Assembly: GCF_002101735.1 (NCBI RefSeq)
Contig: NZ_LQPE01000142.1
Span: 1 to 64,000, forward strand
Source of the DNA: Mycobacterium kyorinense
GTDB lineage: Bacteria; Actinomycetota; Actinomycetes; Mycobacteriales; Mycobacteriaceae
DNA: 64,000 nucleotides
Direction of reading: 5' to 3'
Shown here: positions 16,146 to 24,894 of the stretch, one piece after another
Layout: every line of letters starts with the position of its first letter
Numbering within the stretch: position 1 is the stretch's first letter
Position numbers and translations under genes: made by a program
Notes under the pieces: generated by a model
The model's database searches: none
Seen by the model: the letters and a program-made list of their open reading frames with translations, nothing else
Told to the model about the DNA's origin: nothing

Positions 16146-16991
16146 GTGGATGATGCGTTGAGATATGCCGGGAAGTCCGTCGTCGTCACCGGGGCGGCGT
16201 CGGGTATGGGGCAGGCGGCGGCCCAGATCCTCACCGACCTCGGTGCCGCGGTCACCGCGCTCGATATCAAGCCAACGACCGTTGCCGCTGCTCGAACCGC
16301 CGAGATCGATCTGCGAGACCGGGAGAACATCGAGGAGATTGCGGCATCGATCGGCGGGCCTGTCGATGGCCTGTTCAGCTGCGCCGGCCTGCCGGGCCCG
16401 CCGTTTAGCGAGTGGGACACCATACTCGTGAACTTTGTGGGCGCGCGTCACCTTGCTGAGCTGCTGGTGCCCAAGATGTCGAAAGGTTCCGCGATCAGCG
16501 TCATCTCGTCGTCGGCGGCGATTGGATGGCAGAACCACATCCCCGACATCACCGAGTTGTTGGCAACGGAAGGCTTCGATGGTGCGGTCGACTGGCTGCG
16601 CGAGCACGAGACCAAATGGTCCTGGAGTGGATACGCGTACTCGAAATACATCATCGACGCCTGGGTGGGCTGGTGGTATCCCGAACTCGCCCAACGCGGA
16701 ATCCGGATCAACTGCATCAACCCAGGGCCCACCGAAACCGCGATGATGCCGGCGTTTCAGGACCTGATGGGCAAGGAAGTGGTAGACCAGGCGATCGGAC
16801 CGGTCGGGCGGTACTCGAGGCCCGAAGAGCAAGCCTGGCCGCTGGTGTGTCTGGGCAGTCCGCGACTGAGCTACGTCGGCGGAGAGGTGCTGTGGACCGA
16901 TGGTGGGTGGAATGGCGCCATGACGATGGGCCGGCAACAGGCCCAGTGGAGCGAGAACCCCCAGGATATGGCGAAGAGCCGCGGAAGCTGA
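16146..16991 (+). CDS. Short-chain dehydrogenase/reductase
   Basis: A 281-residue SDR. TGAASGMG (about residue 15) is the NAD(P)-binding TGxxxGxG motif, LDIK after strand 2 suggests NAD preference, and YAYSK is the catalytic YxxxK, with the Ser in VISSSAA. RINCINPGPTET follows the usual SDR pattern. It resembles 3-alpha-hydroxysteroid dehydrogenase/carbonyl reductases, including the large insert before the Tyr. GTG at 16146 is preceded by GGAGGGA. It would oxidise a secondary alcohol in the catabolic pathway. Confidence 0.87.
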   Translation: MDDALRYAGKSVVVTGAASGMGQAAAQILTDLGAAVTALDIKPTTVAAARTAEIDLRDRENIEEIAASIGGPVDGLFSCAGLPGPPFSEWDTILVNFVGARHLAELLVPKMSKGSAISVISSSAAIGWQNHIPDITELLATEGFDGAVDWLREHETKWSWSGYAYSKYIIDAWVGWWYPELAQRGIRINCINPGPTETAMMPAFQDLMGKEVVDQAIGPVGRYSRPEEQAWPLVCLGSPRLSYVGGEVLWTDGGWNGAMTMGRQQAQWSENPQDMAKSRGS

Positions 16992-17467
16992 CAGAGCAAG
17001 CAGACCCGCCGTCGACGTTGATCGCGGCCCTGAATGCCGTGCGGGCCAACGCTCTTGGACAGCCTCCTGAGAGTTCTTGACATTCCTCGACCGTGTAGCC
17101 GAGCCGTCATGTCGTGCGCAGGGATTAGTTATACCCTGCTTCCTTGCGGCACCTGCGGTCACAGCAGCTGTAACGGTGTCGTTCATCACGCGCTGGCGCA
17201 GCCAAACGCGGATCGGCTGGGCCGCCCGCGACCACGCTCTCCTCTTCGGTTCCGCGCAACGAAATCTTCCAGATTCTCGCATATGAGAATTATTATTCTC
17301 GTTACGGTGGGGCATCGGATCGTAGACGGAAGGGGAAGCGTGCGACGCGACATCCGCCTAGCGCGGGGCTGTCAGCTGGCTCCGCATCCGCTATGTGGCG
17401 GGTTGCCGCTCAAGGTTGCCTGGCGTTCCTATCTGGTGCGGGGGGCCGCTGTCGCGGTGAGCCGGCT
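16992..17467. other. Intergenic stretch of 476 bases with operator cluster
   Basis: No convincing coding sequence on either strand. The only clear structure is a set of three alternating half-sites at 17274-17300, about 170 bases before the hydrolase. The remainder may be decayed sequence or a long leader. Confidence 0.5.
17274..17300. promoter_or_regulatory. Double operator-like repeat, three half-sites
   Basis: ATTCTCGCATATGAGAAT (17274-17291) and GAGAATTATTATTCTC (17285-17300) share the middle GAGAAT. Each is an inverted repeat of ATTCTC/GAGAAT. This is the densest copy of the operator motif in the window. It lies upstream of the alpha/beta hydrolase and CAR genes. Confidence 0.6.
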
Positions 17468-18175
17468 GTGACGCTGTTTGCGTTGCTGCACGGGGGTATG
17501 CATGACGGCTCGTCGTGGGATCGCGTCACACCCGAACTGCGCGCCCGAGGCTACGACGTGGTGTCGCCGGACCTTCCGGTTGACGACGAGGACGCTGGCG
17601 CCGAGGACTGGGCGCGGATCGCCATCGACGCGATCGATGCTGCGGTCGGCGCGAATGAGCGCCAAGTCATAGTGGTGGGCCACTCCATCGCAGGCTTGTG
17701 CGTGCCCGTCGTCGCCGCTCGTCGTGCGATCCGCGAAATGGTTTTCGTCGCGGGCCTGATCCCCGTTATCGGACACTCGTTTGCCGAGCACCTGAGCCAA
17801 AATCCCGGCGCGGTGACGTTTCCGGCACCCAGCTCCACGGGTGAAGGGCCATTCGGATTGACCTTTGAGGCCGTGCGGGAAGGCTTCTATCACGATGTTG
17901 AAGAGTCGCTGGCTCGTGAGGCCTTTACGCGGCTGCGTGGTCAGGCATTCACGATCCTGACTGAGAGGTGTCCGATATCCAAGTGGCCCGATGCTTCGGC
18001 GCGCTTCATCGTCATGCGTGACGACAGGGCGGTGAACCCGGCATGGTCACGACAGATGGCGATGCGTTGTCCCCGCGGCATGGTGATCGAGATGGACGGC
18101 GGTCACTCGCCGTTCTTCGCTCGGCCTCGTCACCTCGGGGTTTTGCTCACCGCGATCGAGAGCGTCGAAGCGTAG
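17468..18175 (+). CDS. Alpha/beta hydrolase (esterase type)
   Basis: A 235-residue alpha/beta hydrolase. FALLHGGMHDGSSWDRV at the N-terminus is the oxyanion region of the short EstX-like group, VVGHSIAGL (about residue 76) holds the nucleophile Ser, and MDGGHSPFFARP the His. GTG at 17468 is chosen because the fold begins there; the upstream in-frame GTG/ATG at 17393 adds 25 residues with no similarity to the family. It would hydrolyse an ester or thioester; no substrate can be inferred beyond its place before CAR. Confidence 0.78.
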   Translation: MTLFALLHGGMHDGSSWDRVTPELRARGYDVVSPDLPVDDEDAGAEDWARIAIDAIDAAVGANERQVIVVGHSIAGLCVPVVAARRAIREMVFVAGLIPVIGHSFAEHLSQNPGAVTFPAPSSTGEGPFGLTFEAVREGFYHDVEESLAREAFTRLRGQAFTILTERCPISKWPDASARFIVMRDDRAVNPAWSRQMAMRCPRGMVIEMDGGHSPFFARPRHLGVLLTAIESVEA

Positions 18176-18257
18176 CTCGGCGAGAACAACTATCGCCAGA
18201 AAAGAGAACGCTGACTCCGTAGTGCTTCCCGGTTGCCGGTCTCTGTCGTAGTCTTGA

Positions 18258-18281
18258 GCAGATTGTAGAATGTCTGCGATC
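18258..18281 (+). promoter_or_regulatory. Shared 24-bp motif upstream of CAR
   Basis: A 24-base stretch beginning GCAGATTGTAGAATGTCTGC, with inverted ends GCAGA/TCTGC. It recurs in reverse orientation at 24606-24629 upstream of the mce cluster with one mismatch. It lies 72 bases before the CAR start. A regulator site is inferred; the GntR protein at 23626 is the nearest candidate. Confidence 0.55.
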
Positions 18282-18314
18282 TTCCCCGTGCAGTGTGCGC
18301 CCCGGAGGAGGGCC

Positions 18315-18350
18315 ATGGTTCATACGACGGCTCTCGGATGTCGGCAGTAA
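18315..18350 (+). CDS. Possible 11-residue leader peptide before CAR
   Basis: ATG at 18315 is preceded by a strong GGAGGAGGG (18304-18312). The frame reads MVHTTALGCRQ and stops at TAA (18348-18350), three bases before the CAR GTG and in the same frame. CAR itself has no ribosome-binding site of its own. So either a leader peptide drives coupled re-initiation, or an older, longer CAR start was cut by a stop codon. Confidence 0.45.
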   Translation: MVHTTALGCRQ

Positions 18351-18353
18351 CAC

Positions 18354-21300
18354 GTGCTCACTGACAGCGAAAACGGGAAGCTGGCACGGCGGGTAAGCGA
18401 CCTGTTGGCCAGCGATGCCCAGTTCGCCGCCGCACTGCCGGACAACGACGTCTCTGAAACAATCCTGCGGCCCGACATCAGCTGGGGCGCGCTCATGCGC
18501 GCCGTCGCCGAGGGTTACGCGGAACGCCCAGCGCTGGGCCAGCGCGCCTCCCGGATAGTGACCACCGCCGGCCGCCGTTGTCTGGACCTCCTGCCGCAAT
18601 TCGACACCGTCACCTATAGCCGGCTGTGGCAGCGGGTCACCGCCATCGCCGCTGCGCTGGCCGACGGTATCGTGCAACCCGGTGACCGCGTGGCCACACT
18701 CGGCTTCTGCAGTGTCGACTACGCGACATTGGACATGGCCGTTCCGCTGCTGGGCGCGGTTTCGGTGCCGCTGCACGCCGGCGCACCCGTTGGCCAGTTG
18801 CAACCGATGGTCGACGAGACAGAACCATCGGTGATCGCATGTAGCGCTGAGTACCTGGAGGACGTCGTCGCCCTCGCGCTCGGCGGGCCGCCGCCGGCCC
18901 TGGTCGTGGTTTTCGACTACCAACCGGACGTCGATGCCCACCGCGAAGCGTTCGACGCGGCGCGCAGTCGGCTCGCCGAGACGGGCAGTTCTGTCGTCCT
19001 CGAGACGTTCGAACAGGTGCTTCAGCGAGGAAGTGAATTGCCGGCGCCGCCCGATCCCGGTATCGATGACGATCGACTCGCGGTGATCATCTACACGTCG
19101 GGAAGCAGCGGCAGCCCCAAGGGTGCGATGCAGCCGGAGAGCCTGGCCAAGTCGGTGTGGACTGTCACGGCGGCCGCGCTGGCCGAACGCGGTTTCGCTA
19201 TTCCGGCGCTCACTTTGAACTACATGCCGATGAGCCATACCGCGGGCCGCGCGATGTTGTATTCCACCTTGGGCGCCGGCGGCACAGCGTATTTCGCGGC
19301 AAAGAGCGATCTGTCCACCATTCTCGACGACCTGGCGATGGTGCGTCCCAGCCAGCTGAATTTCGTGCCGCGCGTTTGGGAGTTGCTGTACCGCGAGTTC
19401 CTCAGCGCGCTCGCCCAGCGCGGCGACACCATCGGCGAGGATGAGGTCCTCGCCGACTTTCGCTCTCGTGTCCTCGGTGGGCGCTACATCTCGGCGCTGA
19501 CCGGCTCGGCGCCCATCGCCGCGGATCTGGCGGCCTGGGTAGAGAAGCTGCTCGACTCCCATCTGATGAACGCGCTGGGCGCCACCGAGTCGGGATCGGT
19601 GGTCATCGACGGCAAGGTGCAACGCCCTCCGGTGACCGACTACAAGCTTGTCGACGTACCCGAACTAGGCTACTTCAGCACCGACAGACCCCATCCGCGC
19701 GGTGAGCTCCTGATCAAGTCACGCACCCTATTTCGCGGCTACTACAAGCGGCCGGCGTTGACCGCCGAGGTGTTCGACGAAGACGGCTTCTACCGGACAG
19801 GCGACGTGGTCGCCGAAATCGGACCCGACAACCTCCGCTACATCGACCGTCGCAACAACGTGCTCAAATTGTCGCAGGGTGAATTCGTCACGGTGTCGAA
19901 ATTGGAGGCTGTCTACGCCAATTGCGAACTCGTGCACCAGATCTACATATACGGCAATGGCGAGCAATCCTACCTTCTGGCTGTTGTGGTACCCACCGAC
20001 GAAGCGCTCCGCCGCCACCGCGCCAGCGAGCTCAAAGTGCTGATCCTGCGCTCACTGCAACAGGCCGCCCAGACCGCCGAACTCGAGTCCTACGAGATCC
20101 CGCGTGACATCATCGTCGAGCCCGTGCCATTCACTCTCGACAACGGCCTGCTGACCGGCACCCGGAAGCCGTCACGTCCCAACCTCAAGCAGCGCTACGG
20201 GGAACGCCTCGAGCAGTTGTACGCCGAAATTGCCGAGACTCAAAGCGGGCGGCTGCGTGAGCTGCGCGAACACAGTGCGAGGCGACCGGTCATCGACACC
20301 GTATGCGCCGTGGCAGCTACCCTGCTGGGGACCGCACCCGACAACCCCCCACCCAGCGCGCACTTCACAGATCTGGGCGGAGATTCGTTGTGGGCCTTGA
20401 CGTTCGCCAACGCCCTTGAAGGCGCCTTCGGCCTCGAAGTTCCCGTCGGTGTGATCATCAGCCCGGCCAGCGACATGCAGTTTGTCGCCGATTACATCGA
20501 TGCGCACCGCAAACCCGGGGCCGCCAGGCCCACGTTCGCGGCGGTGCACGGCGCGGGCGCCACCGAGGTGCATTCTCGTGATCTCACCCTTGACAAGTTC
20601 ATCGACGCCGCCACGCTCGACAGCGTTCCCGTCATGGCGCCGCCGGCATCTGAGGTTCGCACGGTGCTGCTGACCGGCGCGACGGGCTACCTCGGTCGCT
20701 ATCTGCTTCTGGAATGGCTGCACCGGATGCACCTCGTCAACGGCACCGTAATCTGTCTGGTCCGCGCCAAGGACGACGCGGCCGCACGAGCACGGCTCGA
20801 CGCCGTGTTCGACAGCGGAGACCCCGACTTGCTGTCGCAGTACCGCAGGCTGGCCGCCGACCATTTCGAGGTCTTCGCCGGCGACAAGGGCGAGGTCGAC
20901 CTCGGGGTGGGAAAGCCGCGTTGGCAACGACTGGCCACCACGGTCGATCTCATTGTCGACTCGGCGGCCTTGGTTAACCACATGCTGCCATACCAGCAGA
21001 TGTTCGGCCCCAATGTCGTTGGTACCGCTGAGCTGATCCGCCTGGCGCTGACGACCCGACAGAAACCATTCGCCTACGTTTCTTCTATCGGTGTCGGCGC
21101 GACGGTCGCCTCCGGCGAGCTCAGCGAAGACGCCGATGTCCGTCGCGTCAGCGCTACCCGCGCGCTCGACGACACCTATGCCAGCGGGTATGCGAACAGC
21201 AAATGGGCCGGCGAGGTGCTGCTGCGGGAAGCTCACGACCTGTGTGATCTGACCGTGCGGGTGTTCCGCTGCGGCATGATCATGGCGGAGACCACCTATC

Positions 21301-21884
21301 GTGGTCAGCTCAACGTGCCCGACATGATCACGCGGCTGATCCTGAGCATCGCGGCGACCGGCCTGGCACCGGAGTCATTTTATCTCCGAGACCCCGACGG
21401 GCGGCGGGCACGGACGCACTTCGATGGTCTGCCAGTCGATTTCGTCGCCCAATCAATCTCGGCGCTGACTGCGGACGCCGTGGGAGAGGGCAAGGGGTTC
21501 CAGACCTTTCATGTCATCAACCCGCACGACGACGGCGTGGGCCTCGACGAGTACGTCGACTGGATGATGGAAGCCGGGTGCCGGATTGAACGGATCGGCG
21601 ACTACGACGAGTGGTTCGCGCGGCTCGACACCACATTACGTAGCCTGCCCGAAAAACAGCGGCAAGCGTCGCTGCTGCCACTGCTGTCGACCTACCGGCA
21701 TCCGCTCCCGCCGATTCGCGGCGCGTTCGCTTCCGCGCATCGGTTCCGTGCCGCCGTGATGGAAGCCGACATCGGTACCGGTGGTGACATCCCCCGCATC
21801 GGCAAGCCCGTCATCGAGAAGTATCTGGCCGACCTGGAACTGCTGGATCTACTCGACGCTGATCATCGCGACACCGAGAAGTGA
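18354..21884 (+). CDS. car: Carboxylic acid reductase (FadD9-type)
   Basis: A 1176-residue three-domain enzyme that reduces carboxylic acids to aldehydes with ATP and NADPH. The adenylation domain (about 1-640) has IIYTSGSSGSPKGAM near residue 245, NALGATESG and FYRTGDVV. The carrier domain has LGGDSL with the phosphopantetheine Ser at residue 678. The thioester reductase domain has VLLTGATGYLGRYLL (about 773) and the catalytic YANSK (about 945). It needs a phosphopantetheinyl transferase encoded elsewhere. GTG at 18354 directly follows an in-frame TAA, and the N-terminus fits FadD9. The aldehyde product could feed or drain the pathway here. Confidence 0.95.
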   Translation: MLTDSENGKLARRVSDLLASDAQFAAALPDNDVSETILRPDISWGALMRAVAEGYAERPALGQRASRIVTTAGRRCLDLLPQFDTVTYSRLWQRVTAIAAALADGIVQPGDRVATLGFCSVDYATLDMAVPLLGAVSVPLHAGAPVGQLQPMVDETEPSVIACSAEYLEDVVALALGGPPPALVVVFDYQPDVDAHREAFDAARSRLAETGSSVVLETFEQVLQRGSELPAPPDPGIDDDRLAVIIYTSGSSGSPKGAMQPESLAKSVWTVTAAALAERGFAIPALTLNYMPMSHTAGRAMLYSTLGAGGTAYFAAKSDLSTILDDLAMVRPSQLNFVPRVWELLYREFLSALAQRGDTIGEDEVLADFRSRVLGGRYISALTGSAPIAADLAAWVEKLLDSHLMNALGATESGSVVIDGKVQRPPVTDYKLVDVPELGYFSTDRPHPRGELLIKSRTLFRGYYKRPALTAEVFDEDGFYRTGDVVAEIGPDNLRYIDRRNNVLKLSQGEFVTVSKLEAVYANCELVHQIYIYGNGEQSYLLAVVVPTDEALRRHRASELKVLILRSLQQAAQTAELESYEIPRDIIVEPVPFTLDNGLLTGTRKPSRPNLKQRYGERLEQLYAEIAETQSGRLRELREHSARRPVIDTVCAVAATLLGTAPDNPPPSAHFTDLGGDSLWALTFANALEGAFGLEVPVGVIISPASDMQFVADYIDAHRKPGAARPTFAAVHGAGATEVHSRDLTLDKFIDAATLDSVPVMAPPASEVRTVLLTGATGYLGRYLLLEWLHRMHLVNGTVICLVRAKDDAAARARLDAVFDSGDPDLLSQYRRLAADHFEVFAGDKGEVDLGVGKPRWQRLATTVDLIVDSAALVNHMLPYQQMFGPNVVGTAELIRLALTTRQKPFAYVSSIGVGATVASGELSEDADVRRVSATRALDDTYASGYANSKWAGEVLLREAHDLCDLTVRVFRCGMIMAETTYRGQLNVPDMITRLILSIAATGLAPESFYLRDPDGRRARTHFDGLPVDFVAQSISALTADAVGEGKGFQTFHVINPHDDGVGLDEYVDWMMEAGCRIERIGDYDEWFARLDTTLRSLPEKQRQASLLPLLSTYRHPLPPIRGAFASAHRFRAAVMEADIGTGGDIPRIGKPVIEKYLADLELLDLLDADHRDTEK

Positions 21885-21895
21885 AGGAGAGTTGA

Positions 21896-22888
21896 GTGCT
21901 AGAGCGCATCGATTTCGAGGTCACCCGCCACACGCCGTCCCTGGATCATTATCGACGCGAATGGGTGCCGGGCAAGGCCATGAATCTGGCTGGCATCTGG
22001 GTGGGGGCAATCGTCAGAGATGCGTCGGGACAGGACTATTGGGCGGTCCGGGGGACGGACGACTTTATCACCGGGATGACCCATGTGGTGTCTCCGATCT
22101 GCGGGTTCCGGAAGCTGCAGAAGGGGATGAACACCGACGCGCCGCATCTGTTCGATGAATACTCGACGTTGGACTGGTTTGAACCCCTGCAATACGGCAG
22201 TGACGGCGAACGGGTCCAGATGACCTATTGGAGCGGGCGAATCGAGCGTGATGCCAATGGTTTTCACTGGTACGACGCCAGTGGCCGGTGGGAGATCCAC
22301 GCTAAGACCATCAGCGACATCGTCGTGACTCGTGTCCCCAAACAGGACGGCGTCGACAACGATGTGTACTACCGCCACGAGCTGATGTATGCCACCGGCA
22401 GGGTCAACGGTGTCGAGGTGTCGGGATATGCGCACCAGGACTTCGCGTACGGTCCTCCGGGAATGGCCTACACCGAATTGTCGATCGCCCGTCATCTGCA
22501 GGGTATGTGGGTGTCGTGGTTGCACGAGTTCGCCGATGGCGAGGTCGGCGGCGGTAGCTTCTGGCAGGGACGAGACGCGGTGACGTTCGGGCCGGGTTAT
22601 CAGGTCAAAGACGGCGTCACAACCGTGCATAAGGACATCGTCGCCAAGCCGGAGTTCAACGACGCCGGACGGCTGGTCAACCTGGATGTCACCATCGGAT
22701 CCGAGTCGTACACTTTCGCGTTCGACTCAAGCGGCAGTCCACTGCACGTGTTCGGGCCGCTGACGAGCAGCTCCTCCGGTAAGGAGCCGGTCCGAAGCTG
22801 GTGCTGGGTTGAATATGCCGGGGGCATGTTGACGCCTGAGATCCTGGACATGGCGATGGAGCCGTTCCGGCTCGCACGGGGACGCTGA
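21896..22888 (+). CDS. Unknown protein, 330 residues, downstream of CAR
   Basis: Starts at GTG 21896 after AAGGAGAG, 11 bases beyond CAR, so probably one operon. It has no signal peptide, membrane helix or nucleotide-binding motif. It is rich in Trp, Tyr and beta-strand patterns (WVGAIVRDASGQDYWAVRG, MTYWSGRIERDANGFHWYD, YGPPGMAYTELSIARHLQGM, WCWVEYAGGMLTPE). This resembles the lipocalin-like hydroxyneurosporene synthase/AttH-type domains, which bind or modify hydrophobic ligands, but I cannot assign it firmly. The neighbouring CAR suggests a role with a hydrophobic acid or aldehyde. Confidence 0.65.
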   Translation: MLERIDFEVTRHTPSLDHYRREWVPGKAMNLAGIWVGAIVRDASGQDYWAVRGTDDFITGMTHVVSPICGFRKLQKGMNTDAPHLFDEYSTLDWFEPLQYGSDGERVQMTYWSGRIERDANGFHWYDASGRWEIHAKTISDIVVTRVPKQDGVDNDVYYRHELMYATGRVNGVEVSGYAHQDFAYGPPGMAYTELSIARHLQGMWVSWLHEFADGEVGGGSFWQGRDAVTFGPGYQVKDGVTTVHKDIVAKPEFNDAGRLVNLDVTIGSESYTFAFDSSGSPLHVFGPLTSSSSGKEPVRSWCWVEYAGGMLTPEILDMAMEPFRLARGR

Positions 22889-22891
22889 CCG

Positions 22892-23607
22892 ATGACGCTG
22901 CCGGCTGATGATCACCGCATACGGACATCCAGACAACTGCTCTCAGATGTTTTGCGTCGCAAGCGAAGAAAGTGTCAACCGGGCTGACGGTGTCCCGCCG
23001 ACCGCGGTGGGGCGCGGTGACCTCGGGTCTGCCGTCGAGTTTGTCGGGCTGGTGTACGACGGCACCGACGTCACGCACGTCGATTCGGTCGCGCACCTGT
23101 TCTGGAAGGGCCAGATCTACAACGACCGGTCGTCGGGGCTGGCGACATCGGAGCACGGCGCGTTGTTCGGCGCCGTCACCGCCATGAGCGACGGCATCGT
23201 GGGCCGCAGCGTCCTGCTTGATGTGCCCGCGCGCCGAAGGCGTCGACGCGTTAAGCGGCGGGCGGGCCGTCACACCCGATGATCTCGAGGCCACGGCGAC
23301 GGCTCAGCGCGTCAGTGTGGGTCCCGGCGACATCGTCCTACTTCGGACCGGCCGGTGGGCTGCGCGCGGTGGCGAATCTGAGCCGACGCAGTCCTATGAC
23401 GATCCGCACGACGACGCACGGTGGGGGCTTCGGGCCGGCTGGCAGCCCGCGTGCATGCCTTGGTTGCGCGAACGTGAAGTCGCCGTCATCGGTTGCGACG
23501 GACCATAAGAGCCGCTGTCCCCGGCCATACCCTTCCGTTGAAGCCAGGGTGCTCGCGGCGCTGCAGGGCAGGGGTCTCAGTCATGGGCAACTCCGAGTGG
23601 TGGACTG
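22892..23607 (+). pseudogene. Cyclase/kynurenine formamidase-like pseudogene
   Basis: Remains of a PF04199 cyclase family gene spread over different frames. An ATG at 22892 gives MTLPADDHRI but stops at 22984. The frame covering 22908-23282 contains VTHVDSVAHLFWKGQIYND (metal-binding region) and IVGRSVLLDVPA. The sequence then continues in another frame from about 23228 with GRAVTPDDLEATATA and VGPGDIVLLRTGRWAARGG up to a stop at 23508. The last piece continues in a third frame to about 23607. At least two frameshifts make it inactive. Intact homologues are metal-dependent hydrolases of about 300 residues. Confidence 0.72.
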
Positions 23608-23625
23608 ATGATCGTGCCCAAAGCA

Positions 23626-24288
23626 TCATCCGCCGCGATTCTTGAAGGCTTTCATCAGCAGGTCCAGGCAGTCGCGCTGCATCGCCGCGTGAGCGGAGTT
23701 TGCGCGCTCACTGTCATGGTCGCGAATCGCAGTGATCACCGCCAGGGTGCCCTTGCGGCTGATCTCAATCGTGTTGGGCGCGACGCTGAAGATAGTGTCG
23801 ATCGACGTGGCCCGGATGCGCCGAACCATGCGTGCTACCGCTGGCGCGCTGGCCGCGTCGAACAGCACGTCGAGGTAGTGCTCGCACAACGCCGAAATAG
23901 TCGCGGGGTCCCGGGTTGCCCTCAGCTCGGTGGCGACCTGGGCTAATTGGGCGTCGAATTCCGGTGTCAGGCGCGCGACGGCGCGGCGAGCGACCAGACC
24001 GAAGACCAGGTCCCAGACTTCGGCGTTGTCGCCGACCGATGTCTCGATCGGCAAAACGAAACCACCTCGGTGCATCTCCATCTTCACCCAGCCCTCCTGC
24101 TCAAGAATGACGAGGGCTTCCCGGACCGGCACCCGGCTCGTTCCGAGCTGTTCAGCGATGTCTTCCTGGGTAAGGCGTTGGCCTGGGCCCAGCTCGCCGG
24201 TAATGATCTGGCGGCGAAGGTGATCGGCGACGAGCTCACCACTGCTGCGACGTGATAGTTGGGAGCGGGCTCTTGCCGGGTGGCTCAT
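23626..24288 (-). CDS. GntR-family regulator, FadR/FCD type
   Basis: A 220-residue DNA-binding repressor or activator. The N-terminal winged helix (about 12-75) has ELVADHLRRQIITGELGPGQ, LTQEDIAEQLGTSRVPVREA and LEQEGWVKM. The helical C-terminal FCD domain has a likely metal/ligand set of His/Asp residues (CEHYLDVL, HDSERANSAHAAMQRDCL). ATG at 24288 begins MSHPARARSQ; upstream extension to 24417 is Arg-rich and unsupported. It is divergent from the mce cluster. FCD proteins usually sense small acids, so it may respond to a pathway acid and act at the shared motif at 18258 and 24606. Confidence 0.87.
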   Translation of the reverse strand: MSHPARARSQLSRRSSGELVADHLRRQIITGELGPGQRLTQEDIAEQLGTSRVPVREALVILEQEGWVKMEMHRGGFVLPIETSVGDNAEVWDLVFGLVARRAVARLTPEFDAQLAQVATELRATRDPATISALCEHYLDVLFDAASAPAVARMVRRIRATSIDTIFSVAPNTIEISRKGTLAVITAIRDHDSERANSAHAAMQRDCLDLLMKAFKNRGG

Positions 24289-24894
24289 CCGCCGACCTTT
24301 CCTTCGCTGTCGTCGGTCCGGCCGAGGCCGGGCAAGCAGATCGTAGACCCGGACAGTCGACTCATGCGTTCGGCGCGACGTGCAGACCAGGATTATAGCC
24401 ATTCTGCAACCCTGCAAACTTGACCAGCCGCAAGGGTCAGCCTGGAACTCGGGGACAAATCAGCGGCGATCGTGCTCGACGACCCCGACCTGGGCGCGGT
24501 GGCGGAGGGTCTAGCGCGGGCCTCGCCCAAGGGTGGAAACAGTAATTTTCGAAAAATGATCTCAATACTCTCTTTTCAGAGAAGAGCGATTCGCATATGA
24601 TGTGCGATCGCAGACATTCTACGATCTGCCGATCGCCCGTTCGAGCAGCTCGTTGAGCCGGGGGAGGTGGTTCAGCTTGTCGGGGCGACGTCGGAACGAT
24701 TGCACGCGTGTTGTCTACGAGGAAGCGGGGAGCCGGGCCAAGACGATGACTCACATCGGCTCCCCGGGAAGCGGTAGCGGCTATCCGCAAGGACGTGGGC
24801 ACCCCGCGGATGGTTGCCTCATCGACCGCGCGGGTCTGTCCGGATATCCGCGCAGCCGAGGCGAACTTCACCCCATCCAGCGAGGGGCGCGGCG
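24289..24894. other. Intergenic region of 606 bases between gntR and mceA
   Basis: This is where yrbEA and yrbEB would be expected in a complete mce operon; no YrbE-like reading frame is present. The sequence holds the shared motif at 24606-24629, an inverted repeat around CTCTTTTCAGAGAAG (about 24571-24586) and short open frames without family resemblance. It should contain the promoters of both gntR and mce. Confidence 0.55.
24606..24629 (-). promoter_or_regulatory. Shared 24-bp motif upstream of mce (inverted copy)
   Basis: On the minus strand this reads GCAGATCGTAGAATGTCTGC and continues CGATC, matching 18258-18281 at 23 of 24 positions. It lies 266 bases before mceA and 318 bases before gntR. 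Candidate operator linking CAR, mce and gntR. Confidence 0.55.

Noticed and set aside
16110..17315. A 401-residue minus-strand frame across the SDR and gap
   Set aside because: Covers a clear SDR on the other strand; the part in the gap has no ribosome-binding site or family motif.
18147..19622. A 491-residue minus-strand frame opposite CAR
   Set aside because: Composition is that of a frame shadow, and CAR adenylation motifs are unmistakable on the plus strand.
24437..24894. Remnant yrbE genes upstream of mceA
   Set aside because: None of the three plus-strand frames shows YrbE membrane helices or motifs; the region gives only short Arg/Ser-rich frames.
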